Assembly (NCBI GenBank): GCA_022494885.1
Contig: JAGVSM010003932.1
Location: 86,570 to 150,569 of the forward strand
Direction: 5' to 3'
Length of the DNA stretch: 64,000 nt
From: Micrasema longulum
Lineage: Eukaryota > Arthropoda > Insecta > Trichoptera > Brachycentridae
The notes below the pieces were generated by a model. That model saw only the letters and a program-made list of their open reading frames with translations. It searched no databases and was not told the DNA's origin. Positions 1-11,400 of this stretch are shown here, in pieces. The translations under genes were made by a program, and so were the position numbers. The number at the start of each line of letters is the position of its first letter. Position 1 is the first letter of the stretch.

Positions 1-439
1 AGCATGGTAAATAATAAATAAATAAATAAAAATAGCAGTTTTGGAGTATTTTTCATATTTACACCGGTGAAATTCAAATATGTGATTGCGCAGTAAGATT
101 GTACGTCGCGAAACGTAAATATTTTGACATTTAATATTAGGTGTTCACGGATGTTGCATTGTGATCGCGAATACGATAAACGACCATGGTGAGAAATTGT
201 TATCACGACGCTTATTAGCACGTCGATAGTTATTTGTGATTGCGCTGCAGGTGGGTAAAGATATGAGATCTCACTCTAGTATAATTATTGAGAACATACA
301 AACTAATCTCTTTTAGTATATTTGGATTACATGTAGATACATCTAGAAATTAACTTATAGAAGTGTTTCCCAAGAAAAATTTGGCGACAAGATTCGAGGG
401 TGTTGTAATCCAGCAACCCTGCTAGAAATAGTGATGGAT

Positions 440-1316
440 ACAAGAATGTATAATTATTATTTTCTTTATGATATAAGTATATCGGATTATCATCGTGATG
501 ATTTTTAAAAATGTTGTAATTTTGAAATTACTCCGCCCGTGACGTCACGAGTTGTCATCGGTGAGTTGTGCTGACATTTAAAAGTAGAACCCCGTATCAG
601 TCAAAATACACTTAACGTTGAAAAAAATGACTACTAGGAAACCGGAAATCTATAACAACGCTACAATGTAATAATTATTAACAAATTACAACAGGGAATG
701 AGAATACCTTAAAGAAGGGAATATGGAAGTTTAGGCATTTACAGGGCTTATGACCTATCAATGGCTGGTTTAAGTGGCCACTTTACACACTGTGTAACAT
801 TCACCATTTTGCCTATGTTTGAACATCCATATTTCTTCAATTCTTCACTTTGTTGATTTTAGTGAAGTTAAAGAGCTGAAACCTTTATTGTTGTGAAGAG
901 ATTTATTTGACTGAATTATTTTACGTTCTAGGCAACGCCTGAAAACAATTTTCCAATTTTTTAAACTTCTTCTTGGACCAGTTGGTTTTAGGCAAAATGG
1001 AATGTTACACAGTGTGTAAAGTGGCCACTTAAACCAGCCATTGACAGGTCATAAGCCCTGTAAATGCCTAGACTTCCATATTCCCTTCTTTAAGGTATTC
1101 TCATTCCCTGTTGTAATTTGTTAATATTAACGACTCCCAAGGGGGTGAAATTCAGTCTTTTGTCTACAAACATTTGGACAAACTCAAATATTGTAATGAA
1201 TAATTATTGTTCACGGTTTTTTCCGTTCCAAACTTATCCATACAATAAAATACCTTAATTTTTACCGCGTGTAAATAAACATTTCTTATATCCAATTTCC
1301 CGTAGCACTGAACTTA
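440..1316 (-). repeat. MITE family X copy, interrupted by foldback element Y
   Basis: The two outer parts (about 440-677 and 1125-1316) match the family X copies at 17571-17950 and 39338-39645 in inverted orientation. Shared hallmarks are the GACGTCAC-containing segment near 540 and the terminal segment CCAATTTCCCGTAGCACTGAAC near 1294, which reads in reverse as the family's GTTCAGTGCTACGGG end. The middle is occupied by element Y, so Y inserted after X. The left boundary is approximate. Confidence 0.55.
678..1124. mobile_element. foldback (TTAA-flanked) MITE, family Y, complete copy
   Basis: A palindromic element. The left arm starts CAAATTACAACAGGG at 682 and the right arm ends in its reverse complement at 1120. 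The arms stay alignable for about 135 bp, including the block GGCATTTACAGGGCTTATG and the block AAGTGGCCACTTTACACAC. Both ends abut TTAA (678-681 and 1121-1124), which is the target site of piggyBac-type transposases. There is no coding capacity, so it is non-autonomous. Partial relatives lie at 2476-2880, 12113-12260, 39905-40010 and 48100-48235. Some similarity to those copies continues beyond 1124, so the true element could be larger. Confidence 0.65.
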
Positions 1317-1724
1317 TTCATTTCAACCAAGTTAATTCAAATATATTATTTTCTATATCCTGCTATATAAAGAATATTTAATTTAATTTTTATTTTAATT
1401 TTTGTTTATTCATAAAAACAACAGCAATACAAAAAAATATACACAACATTATAAAATAACATAAAGAAAGCCAAATCAGTTTTCCACGTAAATACAATTG
1501 TAAAAATCCAGTTCAGTTAGATATAATTATAGAAGTGCATGTGTGCGAGTTTTTTTTTGTGTTAGGATGCGTGTGTAAAAAAGTGGAGTGTGGTTTTGGT
1601 AGGCATGTGAATATGTGTGTGGTTGTATATGGGTGTGAGGGTAGGTTTAGGGACATATGTCCTGGACGAGTGATTTTGACTCGATGGCAACACTCAGATA
1701 AAAATCCTGAAAAATATAATCGAG

Positions 1725-1960
1725 TGGAGAAGAGTCCTCTTCGTAGTGTAGTGGTTTGCGCATTCGCCTACTATGCTTGAGGTCCCGGGTCGATTTCTGG
1801 CAAAGTCAGCATGAATATTAGTCTTAAAAGTACATAGTTTTAAGTACATTGCAATATTTTATTGACTTTGGACAGGCACCTGAGACGTAAGGCAGATGAT
1901 CGAGATTCGCTGCATTTCGTTTACCAATGCCGAGCCCTATGCGTACGTACGGAAAATAAC
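1725..1960 (+). repeat. tRNA-headed SINE, family A
   Basis: The head carries tRNA-like promoter boxes (GTGTAGTGGTTTGCGC then GGTCCCGGGTCGATTTC). The body contains the family A words 'GGACAGGCACCTGA' and, near the end, an 'ATGCCGAGCCCTATGCG' segment. The same body follows the heads at 7256-7530 and 28335-28745. Confidence 0.6.
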
Positions 1961-2189
1961 CAGTTCAGTAAGACTAAAATATATGTTACAAAAAAATTAA
2001 AGTAAAAACAAAAATCATATTTATTTTAAAAATAATGAGACCGTAATGTTATTAGTTACAATATTGTGAGTCTTTTCAAATTTAAGTAGCCAATAATTGG
2101 ATTTAACTCCCTTGGGAGTTATTAATATTAATATGCAACAGAGGTGAAAACCATTTTGTAGAAGGAAGTATAGAAGTTTAAATTTAAGT

Positions 2190-2473
2190 CAAGATTGAAA
2201 TGTCACTATCTAAATATTTAAATTGTTCCTTTATCCTTCTTCTTTCCTTCCCATCCCCTCTCCTCTCTTCATCGTATAGTGTTAGTTTTTTTTAAAAATG
2301 TATTTATTTTTGTTAATCTTTGCTTTTAATTTTTGTATTAAATTGTAAGATTCAATATGTCCATGTATTTATAATTTTCTCAAACTGAACGGTTTGGGTA
2401 GGTAGGAAGAAATTGCCTTAAGGCAATGTACCCGCCCTTATATGTATATAAAGTGTCAAATAAATAAATAAAG
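2190..2473 (+). repeat. LINE 3' untranslated end
   Basis: This segment is nearly the reverse complement of 25985-26290, where it follows a recognisable LINE ORF2 C-terminus. It ends in a short AAATAAATAAATAAA tail after the palindromic motif TTGCCTTAAGGCAA. It is therefore a strongly 5'-truncated insertion of that LINE. Confidence 0.6.
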
Positions 2474-2475
2474 TC

Positions 2476-2880
2476 GAGGCATTTACAGGGTTTATGACCT
2501 ATATTGGCAACTGGTTTAAGTGGATACTTTCACCATTCTACCAATCTTTGAACATCTTTATTCCTTCAGTTCTTCCATCTGTTAATGGTTGTCAAGTTAA
2601 AGAGCTGAAACCTTTATAAATGTGAGTGAGATTCATTAAACCAAAATCTTAAGTCTGGTCATGTCAAAAGCAGACAGAACCGAAGGGCATGTATGTCAAG
2701 GTGTATGAATGTGGAAGAGGCTAGGATTGTATGCCAGGATAGACGTGTGTGGCGGTCCATTCTCTCTGCCTACCCCTACGGGGAAATGGCGTGATGGTAG
2801 TAGTAGAAGTAGTAGAGATTCATCAGATTGAATTATTTAACCTACATACTAGGCAACGCCTGAAAATCAACGTAATCCAC
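2476..2880 (+). repeat. family Y copy split by a LINE tail
   Basis: Sequence 2476-2636 and 2815-2880 together match the complete Y element (for example GGCATTTACAGGGTTTATG, then AAAGAGCTGAAACCTTTA, then CTAGGCAACGCCTGAAAA). The 178 bp between them is a foreign insertion (next entry). Confidence 0.6.
2637..2814 (+). mobile_element. 5'-truncated LINE 3' end with (GTA)n tail
   Basis: The insertion encodes the last residues of a LINE ORF, ending CQDRRVWRSILSAYPYGEMA and a stop, and then runs into GTA repeats. The LINE at 58794-59310 ends in almost the same peptide. The insertion is bounded by the direct repeat GAGATTCAT (2628-2636 and 2815-2823), a target-site duplication. Confidence 0.75.
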
Positions 2881-3034
2881 AAGGGTTAAAAATATTTTTA
2901 TTTTAAAAAAAAATTTATACTCCTTATCCACCTGGTCTAAGAAGAATGAAGATGGGAGTGAAATCCAGCCAATTCTACAAACATTAGACATACTCTTACA
3001 GGGGAGTTTATATTTACTCCTGATATGAAATAAT

Positions 3035-3470
3035 AATTGAACGTAGTTATGCAGAAAGTAGCCAGTCTACAATTTTGAAAAAATGAGAAATTTATGTTTT
3101 CGGATGCAGTAAGGTCATTTCTATGTTATGCTAAAAAATAAACCCGACCGCTTTCATACCAAAAAACCGTATTAATCACTATCTGAAAATGGTATCGATC
3201 ACAAAAATGGCATTTCTCAATTTGCAGAAAACACCCACAGCACTAGAAAAATCTGACGGTACTTTAAAAGTCATTAAAACTGGTTTATTACCTAATAAAA
3301 TTCCTGTTATTAAATGAAAAAAAATAATATATTCATTGTTTATCATTTGCTTAAGTCAAAAACATTCCTACTGTTGTGTAGATTAGATTATTCAGTCTTT
3401 TCTCAAAGGTGCTATTATCTCAGTTTTACTTTTCTATGGCTGGCTGCTTTCTGCATAACTACGTTCAATT
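3035..3470. mobile_element. non-autonomous element with ~33 bp terminal inverted repeats
   Basis: The left end starts AATTGAACGTAGTTATG and runs on through a CAGAAAG block. The right end is its reverse complement, finishing CATAACTACGTTCAATT. Between the ends lies 370 bp without an open frame. A target-site duplication was not resolved. The length and long inverted ends fit a MITE. Confidence 0.6.
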
Positions 3471-3656
3471 AAGGTGGTAATTATTTTTTTGTCTTAGTTT
3501 AATTTTTTTTGTTGTATTTTATTTCAATTGTAACTGTATATTTTTATATAATATATAAAAAAAAATGTATTTACCATTGTTAAATATAATAAATACGTCC
3601 GTAAATAAATAAATATTGAGTAATTCTGAATACTTTAAACTTGTGTTTTTTATATA

Positions 3657-4119
3657 TTAACACTTTGTATCCCGGAGCCGCGTAAACACGTGATTATATA
3701 ACCACCCGTTGTATCCCGGTCCCGTGTTTTCACTTGGTTTACTAGCTGTTCAAAAAAGTGCATTTTTGTAGCTGGTAAACAACGTTAAACACGGGACCGG
3801 GACACAACGCGTGGTTATTATAATCACTTTTTTACACGGCTCCGGGACACAAAGTACAAAAAAAGGAGTGAGATGCTGTAGGTATATGTGCGAACATTGC
3901 AATGTGGCTCTCCATAAAGGCCAATGTTGGCAAAATTATCATACAAAAATGATTTATCAAATTGTTTCAAATAAATATGAGAAGTAAGAATTGATTTAAC
4001 TTAGTATTTTCATAATTATGACCCGTTTAAAAAACCCTTCACAAAGCATGAAATTTCACAAAAATGGGCCGGGAACAGGGTAAATTCCATGTGTATTCAG
4101 CCGATACTCAAAGTGTTAA
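3657..4119. mobile_element. piggyBac-like MITE with internal hairpin
   Basis: The element begins TTAACACTTTG and ends CAAAGTGTTAA, so both ends carry TTAA and matching inverted ends. Its left half is a hairpin: about 85 bp (3667-3755) pair with 3770-3853, including CCCGGAGCCG / CGGCTCCGGG and CCCGGTCCCGTGTTT / AAACACGGGACCGGG. A second, truncated copy lies inverted at 31329-31735. It has no coding capacity. Confidence 0.7.
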
Positions 4120-4867
4120 ACTCGTGTGTGACGTAAATATACACTTTTAAAAATTAGTTTCAAAATAAAAAAAATAAAAAATGTTATTCCGCAAAGAAAA
4201 TACCAAAACAATAAATGATATGTGTGTGATAAAGATGGATTGGCATGGTTTAGCTCGAAGTCTTTTATGTTCACCGTGTTTATGAATATATTGTATACCA
4301 TTATTGTATTGCCCTTGTTTGTCTTTGCTACATAGTTTTATATTATTTTTGTTACTACTACTACTACCATTACGCCATTTCATCGTAGGAGTTGGCAGAG
4401 AGAAAGGACCGCCACATGCGTCTATCTTTTTATTATTTTTTTTGTTCAGTTTCTTGTATCTATGTTTCTTCATGTAACCGTTGTAATTGGCTCAGGCCGT
4501 ATATATAATAAATAAATCAATAAATAAATAATATATCATAAAGTTATTTTGAATTATCAGTGTTAATCGCGTACTTACGTATCGTGGGACTTAACTCAAA
4601 ATCTCGTAGATTAGATAAGTTCAATACGATAAAGCGGCATTTACCTTATACCACGTGTTAACAAACACAAAGGTTTTATCAATATCCACATTGTGAGCGA
4701 TTATATTTTCCAACATGTAAAAAAAATAAAATACAATACAACAGCATACTATGAAAAAATTAATAAGTATATTTTTTGTCGTTGTTTATGGTTGTGACAT
4801 TTGACAGGTGTATTATTTTGTTTTTGCTCTTTAATAGTGTTGTAATGTTCGCATTTTCCTTTTCTAG

Positions 4868-4942
4868 GTGTTGCGAAAGTTCGATTTTTGATATGGAAGA
4901 GGTACACAAAATACATTGAAAAACACCCCCAGAAAACGCAAG
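4868..4942 (+). other. Vps13: probable 5' UTR part of Vps13 exon 1
   Basis: TTTTCCTTTTCTAG at 4854-4867 has the form of a 3' splice site, so the coding exon may start at 4868 and be joined to an unseen upstream non-coding exon. An in-frame TTG-initiated extension exists upstream of ATG 4943, but there is no upstream ATG in that frame before the candidate acceptor. The context of ATG 4943 (AAG before ATG, purine at -3) is acceptable for initiation. Confidence 0.35.
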
Positions 4943-7900
4943 ATGTTTGAAGGCGTTATTGCAGGAGTTCTGAACCGGTTTCTCGGTAAATATGTTCAGG
5001 ATTTGGATACGGAAAACTTGAACGTTGGAATATTTTCCGGAAATGTGATCCTCACGGATTTAAAGCTTAAGCCTGAAGCTTTGGTAAGTATCTACCTCAT
5101 ACGTATATTTTTGACAGGTTGCGATATATTATTTGAGATATGCACGATCAACAATGGCAAAGTTTTGTTACTAAGTTTACGTTGTTTTATTTACTAAAAT
5201 CCCAAGAATGTATCACAAAGTATTGCGAAGTTATGCAATGCAATCGGTAAAATCATAATAAACATTCAAAACAATTAGCTTTAATATGATTTTACCTGTT
5301 TTAGATTTGTAAAACTGAGCCAGAGGTATGGTTATGCCATACATCAAACAATATTTTCTAATAATTTAAAAAAATAGTTAAATATTCCAGATCAATTATT
5401 TATTTTATGAAAGTGTTCTAATCGACTTTTAGATAATTTATAGATTTGCATATTTGACAGTCTACGAACCATTGAAAATATGTAGGTATTAGGTATTTAA
5501 ATATGCGTAGACTTTACTAACACAAGTAGTTTCTTCAAATAAAAGAAATTGATATTTAAATTAAATTTTGCCTTTAGAAGATTAAACTGCTGTTACCCAA
5601 AGTTTATCATAAGTAAAAGTGAAATGACGAAAGTTAAATTTTAAAAGTAAACTCCAAATAAATCAGACATGAAAAATACTTTATTACATCAATAAATTAT
5701 TGTTTTACTTTCAGTACGAGTTAAACCTTCCCGTTGATGTGAAAATCGGGACTATTGGTCAAATTAATTTGACAATTCCATGGGCTGGACTGTACACACA
5801 GTCTGTTGTTGTGAACATCGAAGATGTGCTTTTATTGGTTGGCCCCGCAATTTCCAACAACTTCTTTGACGGAGAGAGAGAAAAAAGGCTGATACGAGCA
5901 GCGAAGAAAAAGATTCTTCAAGACTTGGAAGCTGAGGGGGAAGTGTTGGGAGGGCCACAAAATTTCTTCGAAAACCTTTTGACGACTATTGTCAATAATG
6001 TCCAGGTGTACATCAGAAACGTTCATATCCGATACGAAGATACCGTCAGCACAAAGGGGTCCTTGGCATGTGGATTATGCCTTCAAAATTTGTCAATTGA
6101 AACTACTAATAAGTATGTTTTATTTATTTTTTCAGTATTACTTCAATATCAGTGGAAATCAGTATTTTGCTATACGAGTATAATAATGCATCTTTGGTGA
6201 AACGTCAATCATTCTGGCAAAAATAGGTTTAAATTCACGCGATAAATCATTATTTATTATTCGCAGTATTTTTAATGCAAAAAATTGCAAGTTTTATGAA
6301 GGTACCAAAGCAATGATTCACTTTTCCAGTTAATTGGAGAAATAATCGCCGGCACATGGTGTATATATTTTTTGTTCTTACTGTTGATAACATTGATAGT
6401 GTAAAATTGTTTAACAGTACTTTAAAATACTTATATTGTTGGCATTGAGTCATTGTTTATTTTACGTTGAAATTTTTTCATTTAAAGTCGATGGAAGCCT
6501 TCAATGACCCCTCAAGGTGCTAATACTGTATATCAAATGATGAAAGTGGAATCCTTATCATTTTACTGGAATCCAAACGCAGTCGTATTGGACGATGAAG
6601 AAACAAGAAGTATCACTCAAACACAGTTTCTCAGTTGGAGGCATTACATGATAAGTGGACTGGAAAAGTTTTCGATGCATAGAGAAGATTTTGAATTTTG
6701 TAAGTGTAATTAAAAGTAGTTTGCTATTTTTACACATCGGAAACGCAATTTAATTTTACTTATTATTTTTTGTCTGTTTTCAGTATTAAAACCCATCACG
6801 TGCAAAGTAAAAGTTATAATTAATCGTTCGGGAGAGGCGCGTGTTCCACGTTTGCTGGTGGATGCTGTTTTGCACGATAGTGCTGCACAACTTTCTAGGA
6901 AACAGTACCTTTCTGTTTGTTCCTTGGTTGATTCATTCAAAAGGATCGCTATCAACAGGTAAAACGTGATTTATTTAGATAAAACGCGCAATTAATTGTA
7001 ATAACATAACCATTATATTTGATCACAATTGATTAATATTTATTCGGGGTCCCGTGGTAATTAATGGTGTGGACTCACGGATTAACGGTGCGAGGTTCAA
7101 ATCCCGCTATACCACAACTCGATTTTAACTTTTACAGCACAAGTTATTAACGACTTTAGAAAATGGCTTGAAAAATGAAATAATTGGGTACCTAAATAAC
7201 AAGAAATTTTTATTAATAAAGAAAAAAAAAGATTTTACACGGTAGCGTATATTTTGTCGGCCTCATCATGGTGTAATGGTTAGCGCGTTTGACTACCATG
7301 CTAGAGGTGTCAGGTTCGATTCCCGACATGGTTGACGTGAAATATTTATTTAAAAGGGCGTTTTCTCACTAGAATATTTCGTAGTCCCTGGGCTGGTACC
7401 TGAAGCGTAAGACTGATCATCTTACCTTCATAAAACAAAAATGATCGAGGTATGCTGCAATTGTTGTACCAATGCAGTGCCCTATGCACCATTAGGTGCG
7501 GAAAAGGAATGCTTTATTATTATTAATTAGCCTCAGTGATTATTTTTACTATTTAATTATGGTTACACCAATTTTTGTTAGTACCTAATGTAACAATATG
7601 ATATACATCGATATATATATCTGATCGATTTTTAAAATAAATCGAAGTTTGAAATTCGGATAATAATTTATCTTCGATCAAATTGACACCTTATTGCTAA
7701 CTAAAATGTGATTAGTTCAACCTTCAAATGAAGGTCATTAATTTTTATCGTTAGTTGATAATTTTAAGAATGGAATGATTTAAATTCTTCTAAATATCCG
7801 TATTTTGAGAAAAAAAATATCTTAAATCGATTATTGATTCTAACTTGCCCAACATTAGTTTAACGTTCGAATTTGACAGTTGTGGCGGGAACGATGCGAT

Positions 7901-8477
7901 GTATTAATATATATTAAAAAATACAAACTGCAAACAAAAAACATTACTTACCGGATTCTTGTTGCTTGCTTGTTTGAATCTTGTTTAAGGTTTAAGGTGA
8001 GTTTCTCTAGTTTAAAATCGAATTCGCGATATTGAATTTAAAATATAACTTTTAACAACAATAGTTGTACCTTTTACACATTGAGATATCCTTAATGGTT
8101 TTACCATGGTTTTCTATTCTTTTCGTATTTTGACTTTTGACAGCATCGTGCCTCGCTTTACGTTTGTGTGTTTCTTGTTATTATTTGATAAAATATTTTT
8201 TAGGAAATTTCGTCATTTGCATCCGACAGTCCCCTTAAGAAGAAACTCTAAGAAATGGTGGAAATACGTCTACGACGCTGTCGTAGAACAACGAGTAAGG
8301 CCCTATACGTGGCAGTCAATAAAGTCTCACAGGGAAAATTATCACCGATACAAAGATGCGTACAAGAAAACTTTAAAAAGTCCCAACGACACAGAATTAA
8401 AACTAGATCTGCAGAAATGTGAGGATAACCTCGCTATATTGAGTGTTATTGTTGCGAGGGAGCATGCGAAAATTGAA
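4943..8477 (+). CDS. Vps13: Vps13 exons 1-5: chorein N-terminal domain (aa 1-400)
   Basis: Exons: 4943-5083, 5715-6112, 6488-6699, 6784-6958, 8204-8477. Residues 1-47 carry the amphipathic start and LNRFLGKYVQDLD. Exon 2 continues with LPVDVKIGTIGQINLTIPW and the NVHIRYEDTV strand, the classic chorein signature that opens the lipid channel and, in the family, contacts the ER-side scramblase. Exon 3 includes SLSFYWN. Exon 5 holds KKWWKYVYDAV, the conserved WW segment of the family. Introns 1-4 are 631, 375, 84 and 1,245 bp. Exon 5 is the source of the captured copy at 12458-12679. Confidence 0.95.
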
Positions 8478-11400
8478 GTAAGTTCAAGATTACACTTACC
8501 CTTAGAAGGTTTGTGGGAAGTTGTGATATTTGCAAAACACAGATTTTAATTCACATTTACTTACCATTAATACGCGATACTTGGGTCATTAATACATATT
8601 GCACCTTAGAGTATTATATGTATATACTCTAAGTATTGCACCATAATTTGAAATGTAATAAGTGGGTAGAATGCACATGTGTTTTTTTACTAAGCTAGGT
8701 AGTTATTTAATGTCATATAATTCACGTGTCACTCGAAATCGGGTGCTTTGCCGATAAAAAAAGAGCCGGAATAATCTAATGCTATTGTGCATTCTTTGCA
8801 TTAGTAAGTGAATTTATATTGAAAAGAAAAAAAACCTTAAAAATCAATTATTATATAATAGAGACTACCTATTAAAAAAAATTAACTTTATTATTTTGCT
8901 GGATTGATTAAGTTAGCTAGATTTTTTTATTTTCGGCATTTCTGCCATTACAGGTTATAAGAGTGTTTATGAAACATTCATATAAATAAAATACACATAT
9001 AATAGGACATATAATAGGAGAAAAAATAATAATTTGCATACAATAATATGAAATTCAGTTAATTTTAAATATGCATATCAAAAAATATTCATCTATAATG
9101 AATATGTTTATGTAAAATTGAAATTATATAAAATGTAGCAATACAATTTACGCACAGTAAAAATAGATAATAATGAATAAATATATCAATTAATTGATCA
9201 TGTATATAAAGTATGTGGCTAAAAATCTATTTTTCATTTATAACATTTATTATAATTTGCAAACTTTTCAATTATTTAAAAAAATATATTTACAAAATAA
9301 ACTTAAAATAAAAGCCCTCCTGAATTAATTGCCAGCATGCAATTCATAGGCAGGTTCTTATATATTTTTCGATGTTAAATATTTAACCTACATTAATTTT
9401 TTTTTATTTTAAACATTACATATTATCCCATATTTCATTAAAAAAGACTATCATTAACATAAAAAACTTTTTTCCATTAGCCATAATTTGAGCATATGTC
9501 TCACTTCTGCGTTTAACTCACTATTGTATTTAACTCAATATTCTTAATATTGTTGAGTAACATGTTACATATTTTAGGTATATTATATTGCAGTGTCCTT
9601 TTGCCATATTTTTTACAATATTTAGGAACAGCTAGCCCTTTCATATTAATGAATTAAATAACATTTTATTGGGGTATTATGACTCTTTAGACGCAACAGA
9701 CAAATCTCGTTATGCCACAATATTCTAAATCTATCCCAAAAATATACATAATTAAATGTTAGTGAAATTAACAATTATTATAATACAGTAAAATGAAATA
9801 AAGGCATCTTAAAATAATTCATGACCCTCGTAGGTAAGGCAAACGTCTTAACCAGTACGCCACAAGGACTGCCATACTTATAAAATATACTTCTACGAGT
9901 TACCAACTACTATTCAAAATTTTATTTTACATGTTTGTAGTTGCAATTGGAGGATCCAGAAAGGGTAGAAGTGAAGGAGAGTGATATAAACTGGTGGAGA
10001 GTATCGACTCCTAGCCCTTTCCACGAGGTGGACTGTGCGGATAGCGGATTCTCTAGGAAGAATGTAGATTTATGTGTAAAGGCTGAAAAGGTCAAGGGTT
10101 TGTGGAGTCATTTGTCTAGTCCAGAAAAGCAAAGAGTCTGCGAACTTATAGGCTATGTGGAAGGTGGACCTAAACCAGATAAACCTAAATTATACATAGG
10201 TATCTATTTGAATACTTTATTTTGTTTTTGTGATAATATCTATAAGTACCTATAACACATTTACCTATTTCATCCTAATTTTTATTTTTACTACACCTTA
10301 ACCCTAATACGCACACATTCATACTAATCACAATAGCGTTGATTTGTTTGATACATATGTGGTGAAATTCCATGATAAAATAATACATATTATTTATTTC
10401 AGTGCTTTCAAAGTGAAATTGTTACCATATATTTTATTATTTGTTTTATTAACTCTTTATGATGTACATAAGTCTACGTAGAATATAGGACCTGATACAT
10501 CTCTATTATTAAAAAAAAAGAAGTCATGTTTTGCTATAACAGGTCTTAATTATATGATTATTTTTAGGAAATAGGGAAAATTGATTATTAAACAGCATAC
10601 ATGTATCGTCATTGCGCCGGCAATATCTGTAAAGTAGCATAGTTTTTTTTTTTTTAAAGATTAATAAAACAACAGCAAGACCATCAATATAAATATTTAG
10701 GTTGCTGGCTGAATGATAAATGGGATCACTCACAAGAGATCAAAGTCAGAATAGAGATGGTGCGATACTGCTTTTTCAGGATGCGTGACCTTTGCAGTAG
10801 AGACATTGATTTAGACCTCTGATTTAGACCGCGCGTTGTACGATGTTATGTTTTCTCAGTACTTTTTTACGGCGTCGACACATGGACACTCACCCAAAGC
10901 ACTTCAAAGAAGATCGAAGCCTTTGAAATGTGATGCTACAGGAGGATGTTAAAAATCTCCTGGATGGACAGAGTCCGAAATGATGACGTTCTCCGACTGA
11001 TGGAAAAAGATAAAGAGGTACTGAAGACCATAAAGAAGTACTGAAGACCATAAAGAAAAGAAAACTTGAGTACTTTAGGCATGTGATGAGAGGCGAAAAA
11101 TATAAAATTTTACAAGTCATTCTACAGAGAAGGATTGAAGGATTGAAGGAAGACGCAGTGCAGGTAGAAGGCGCATCTCTTGGCTAAAGAACTTGCGTGA
11201 CTGGTTCCGTTGCAGCACTTAGTCATTGTTCAAGGCAGCTGCCAACAAAGTGAGAATTGCTACGATGATATTCAACCTCCACCGGGGAGAGGAACGATAA
11301 GAAGAAAGATAAGAAGAAAATAAAAGAATGTTCCTTTTGTTGATGGATTTTTTAAATATATTTTTTTATTGTTAAAAAAAGGAAAAATACTTATTATTTT

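Larger units (their letters stand above)
1..4867. other. upstream flank of Vps13, repeat-filled, no gene seen
   Basis: This stretch lies 5' of the Vps13 start. I found no credible coding exon in either strand. It is largely made of repeats, listed separately: a MITE interrupted by a foldback element (about 440-1316), a tRNA-headed SINE (about 1725-1960), a LINE 3' end (about 2190-2473), a foldback copy broken by a LINE tail (2476-2880), a terminal-inverted-repeat element (3035-3470) and a TTAA-flanked MITE (3657-4119). The Vps13 promoter and any upstream non-coding exon must lie here, but no TATA box or initiator stands out. 4120-4867 and 1317-1724 hold nothing recognisable. Confidence 0.6.

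Noticed and set aside
1535..1780. 81-codon open frame upstream of Vps13
   Set aside because: Low-complexity GT-rich sequence running into a SINE head. No motif, no splice context.
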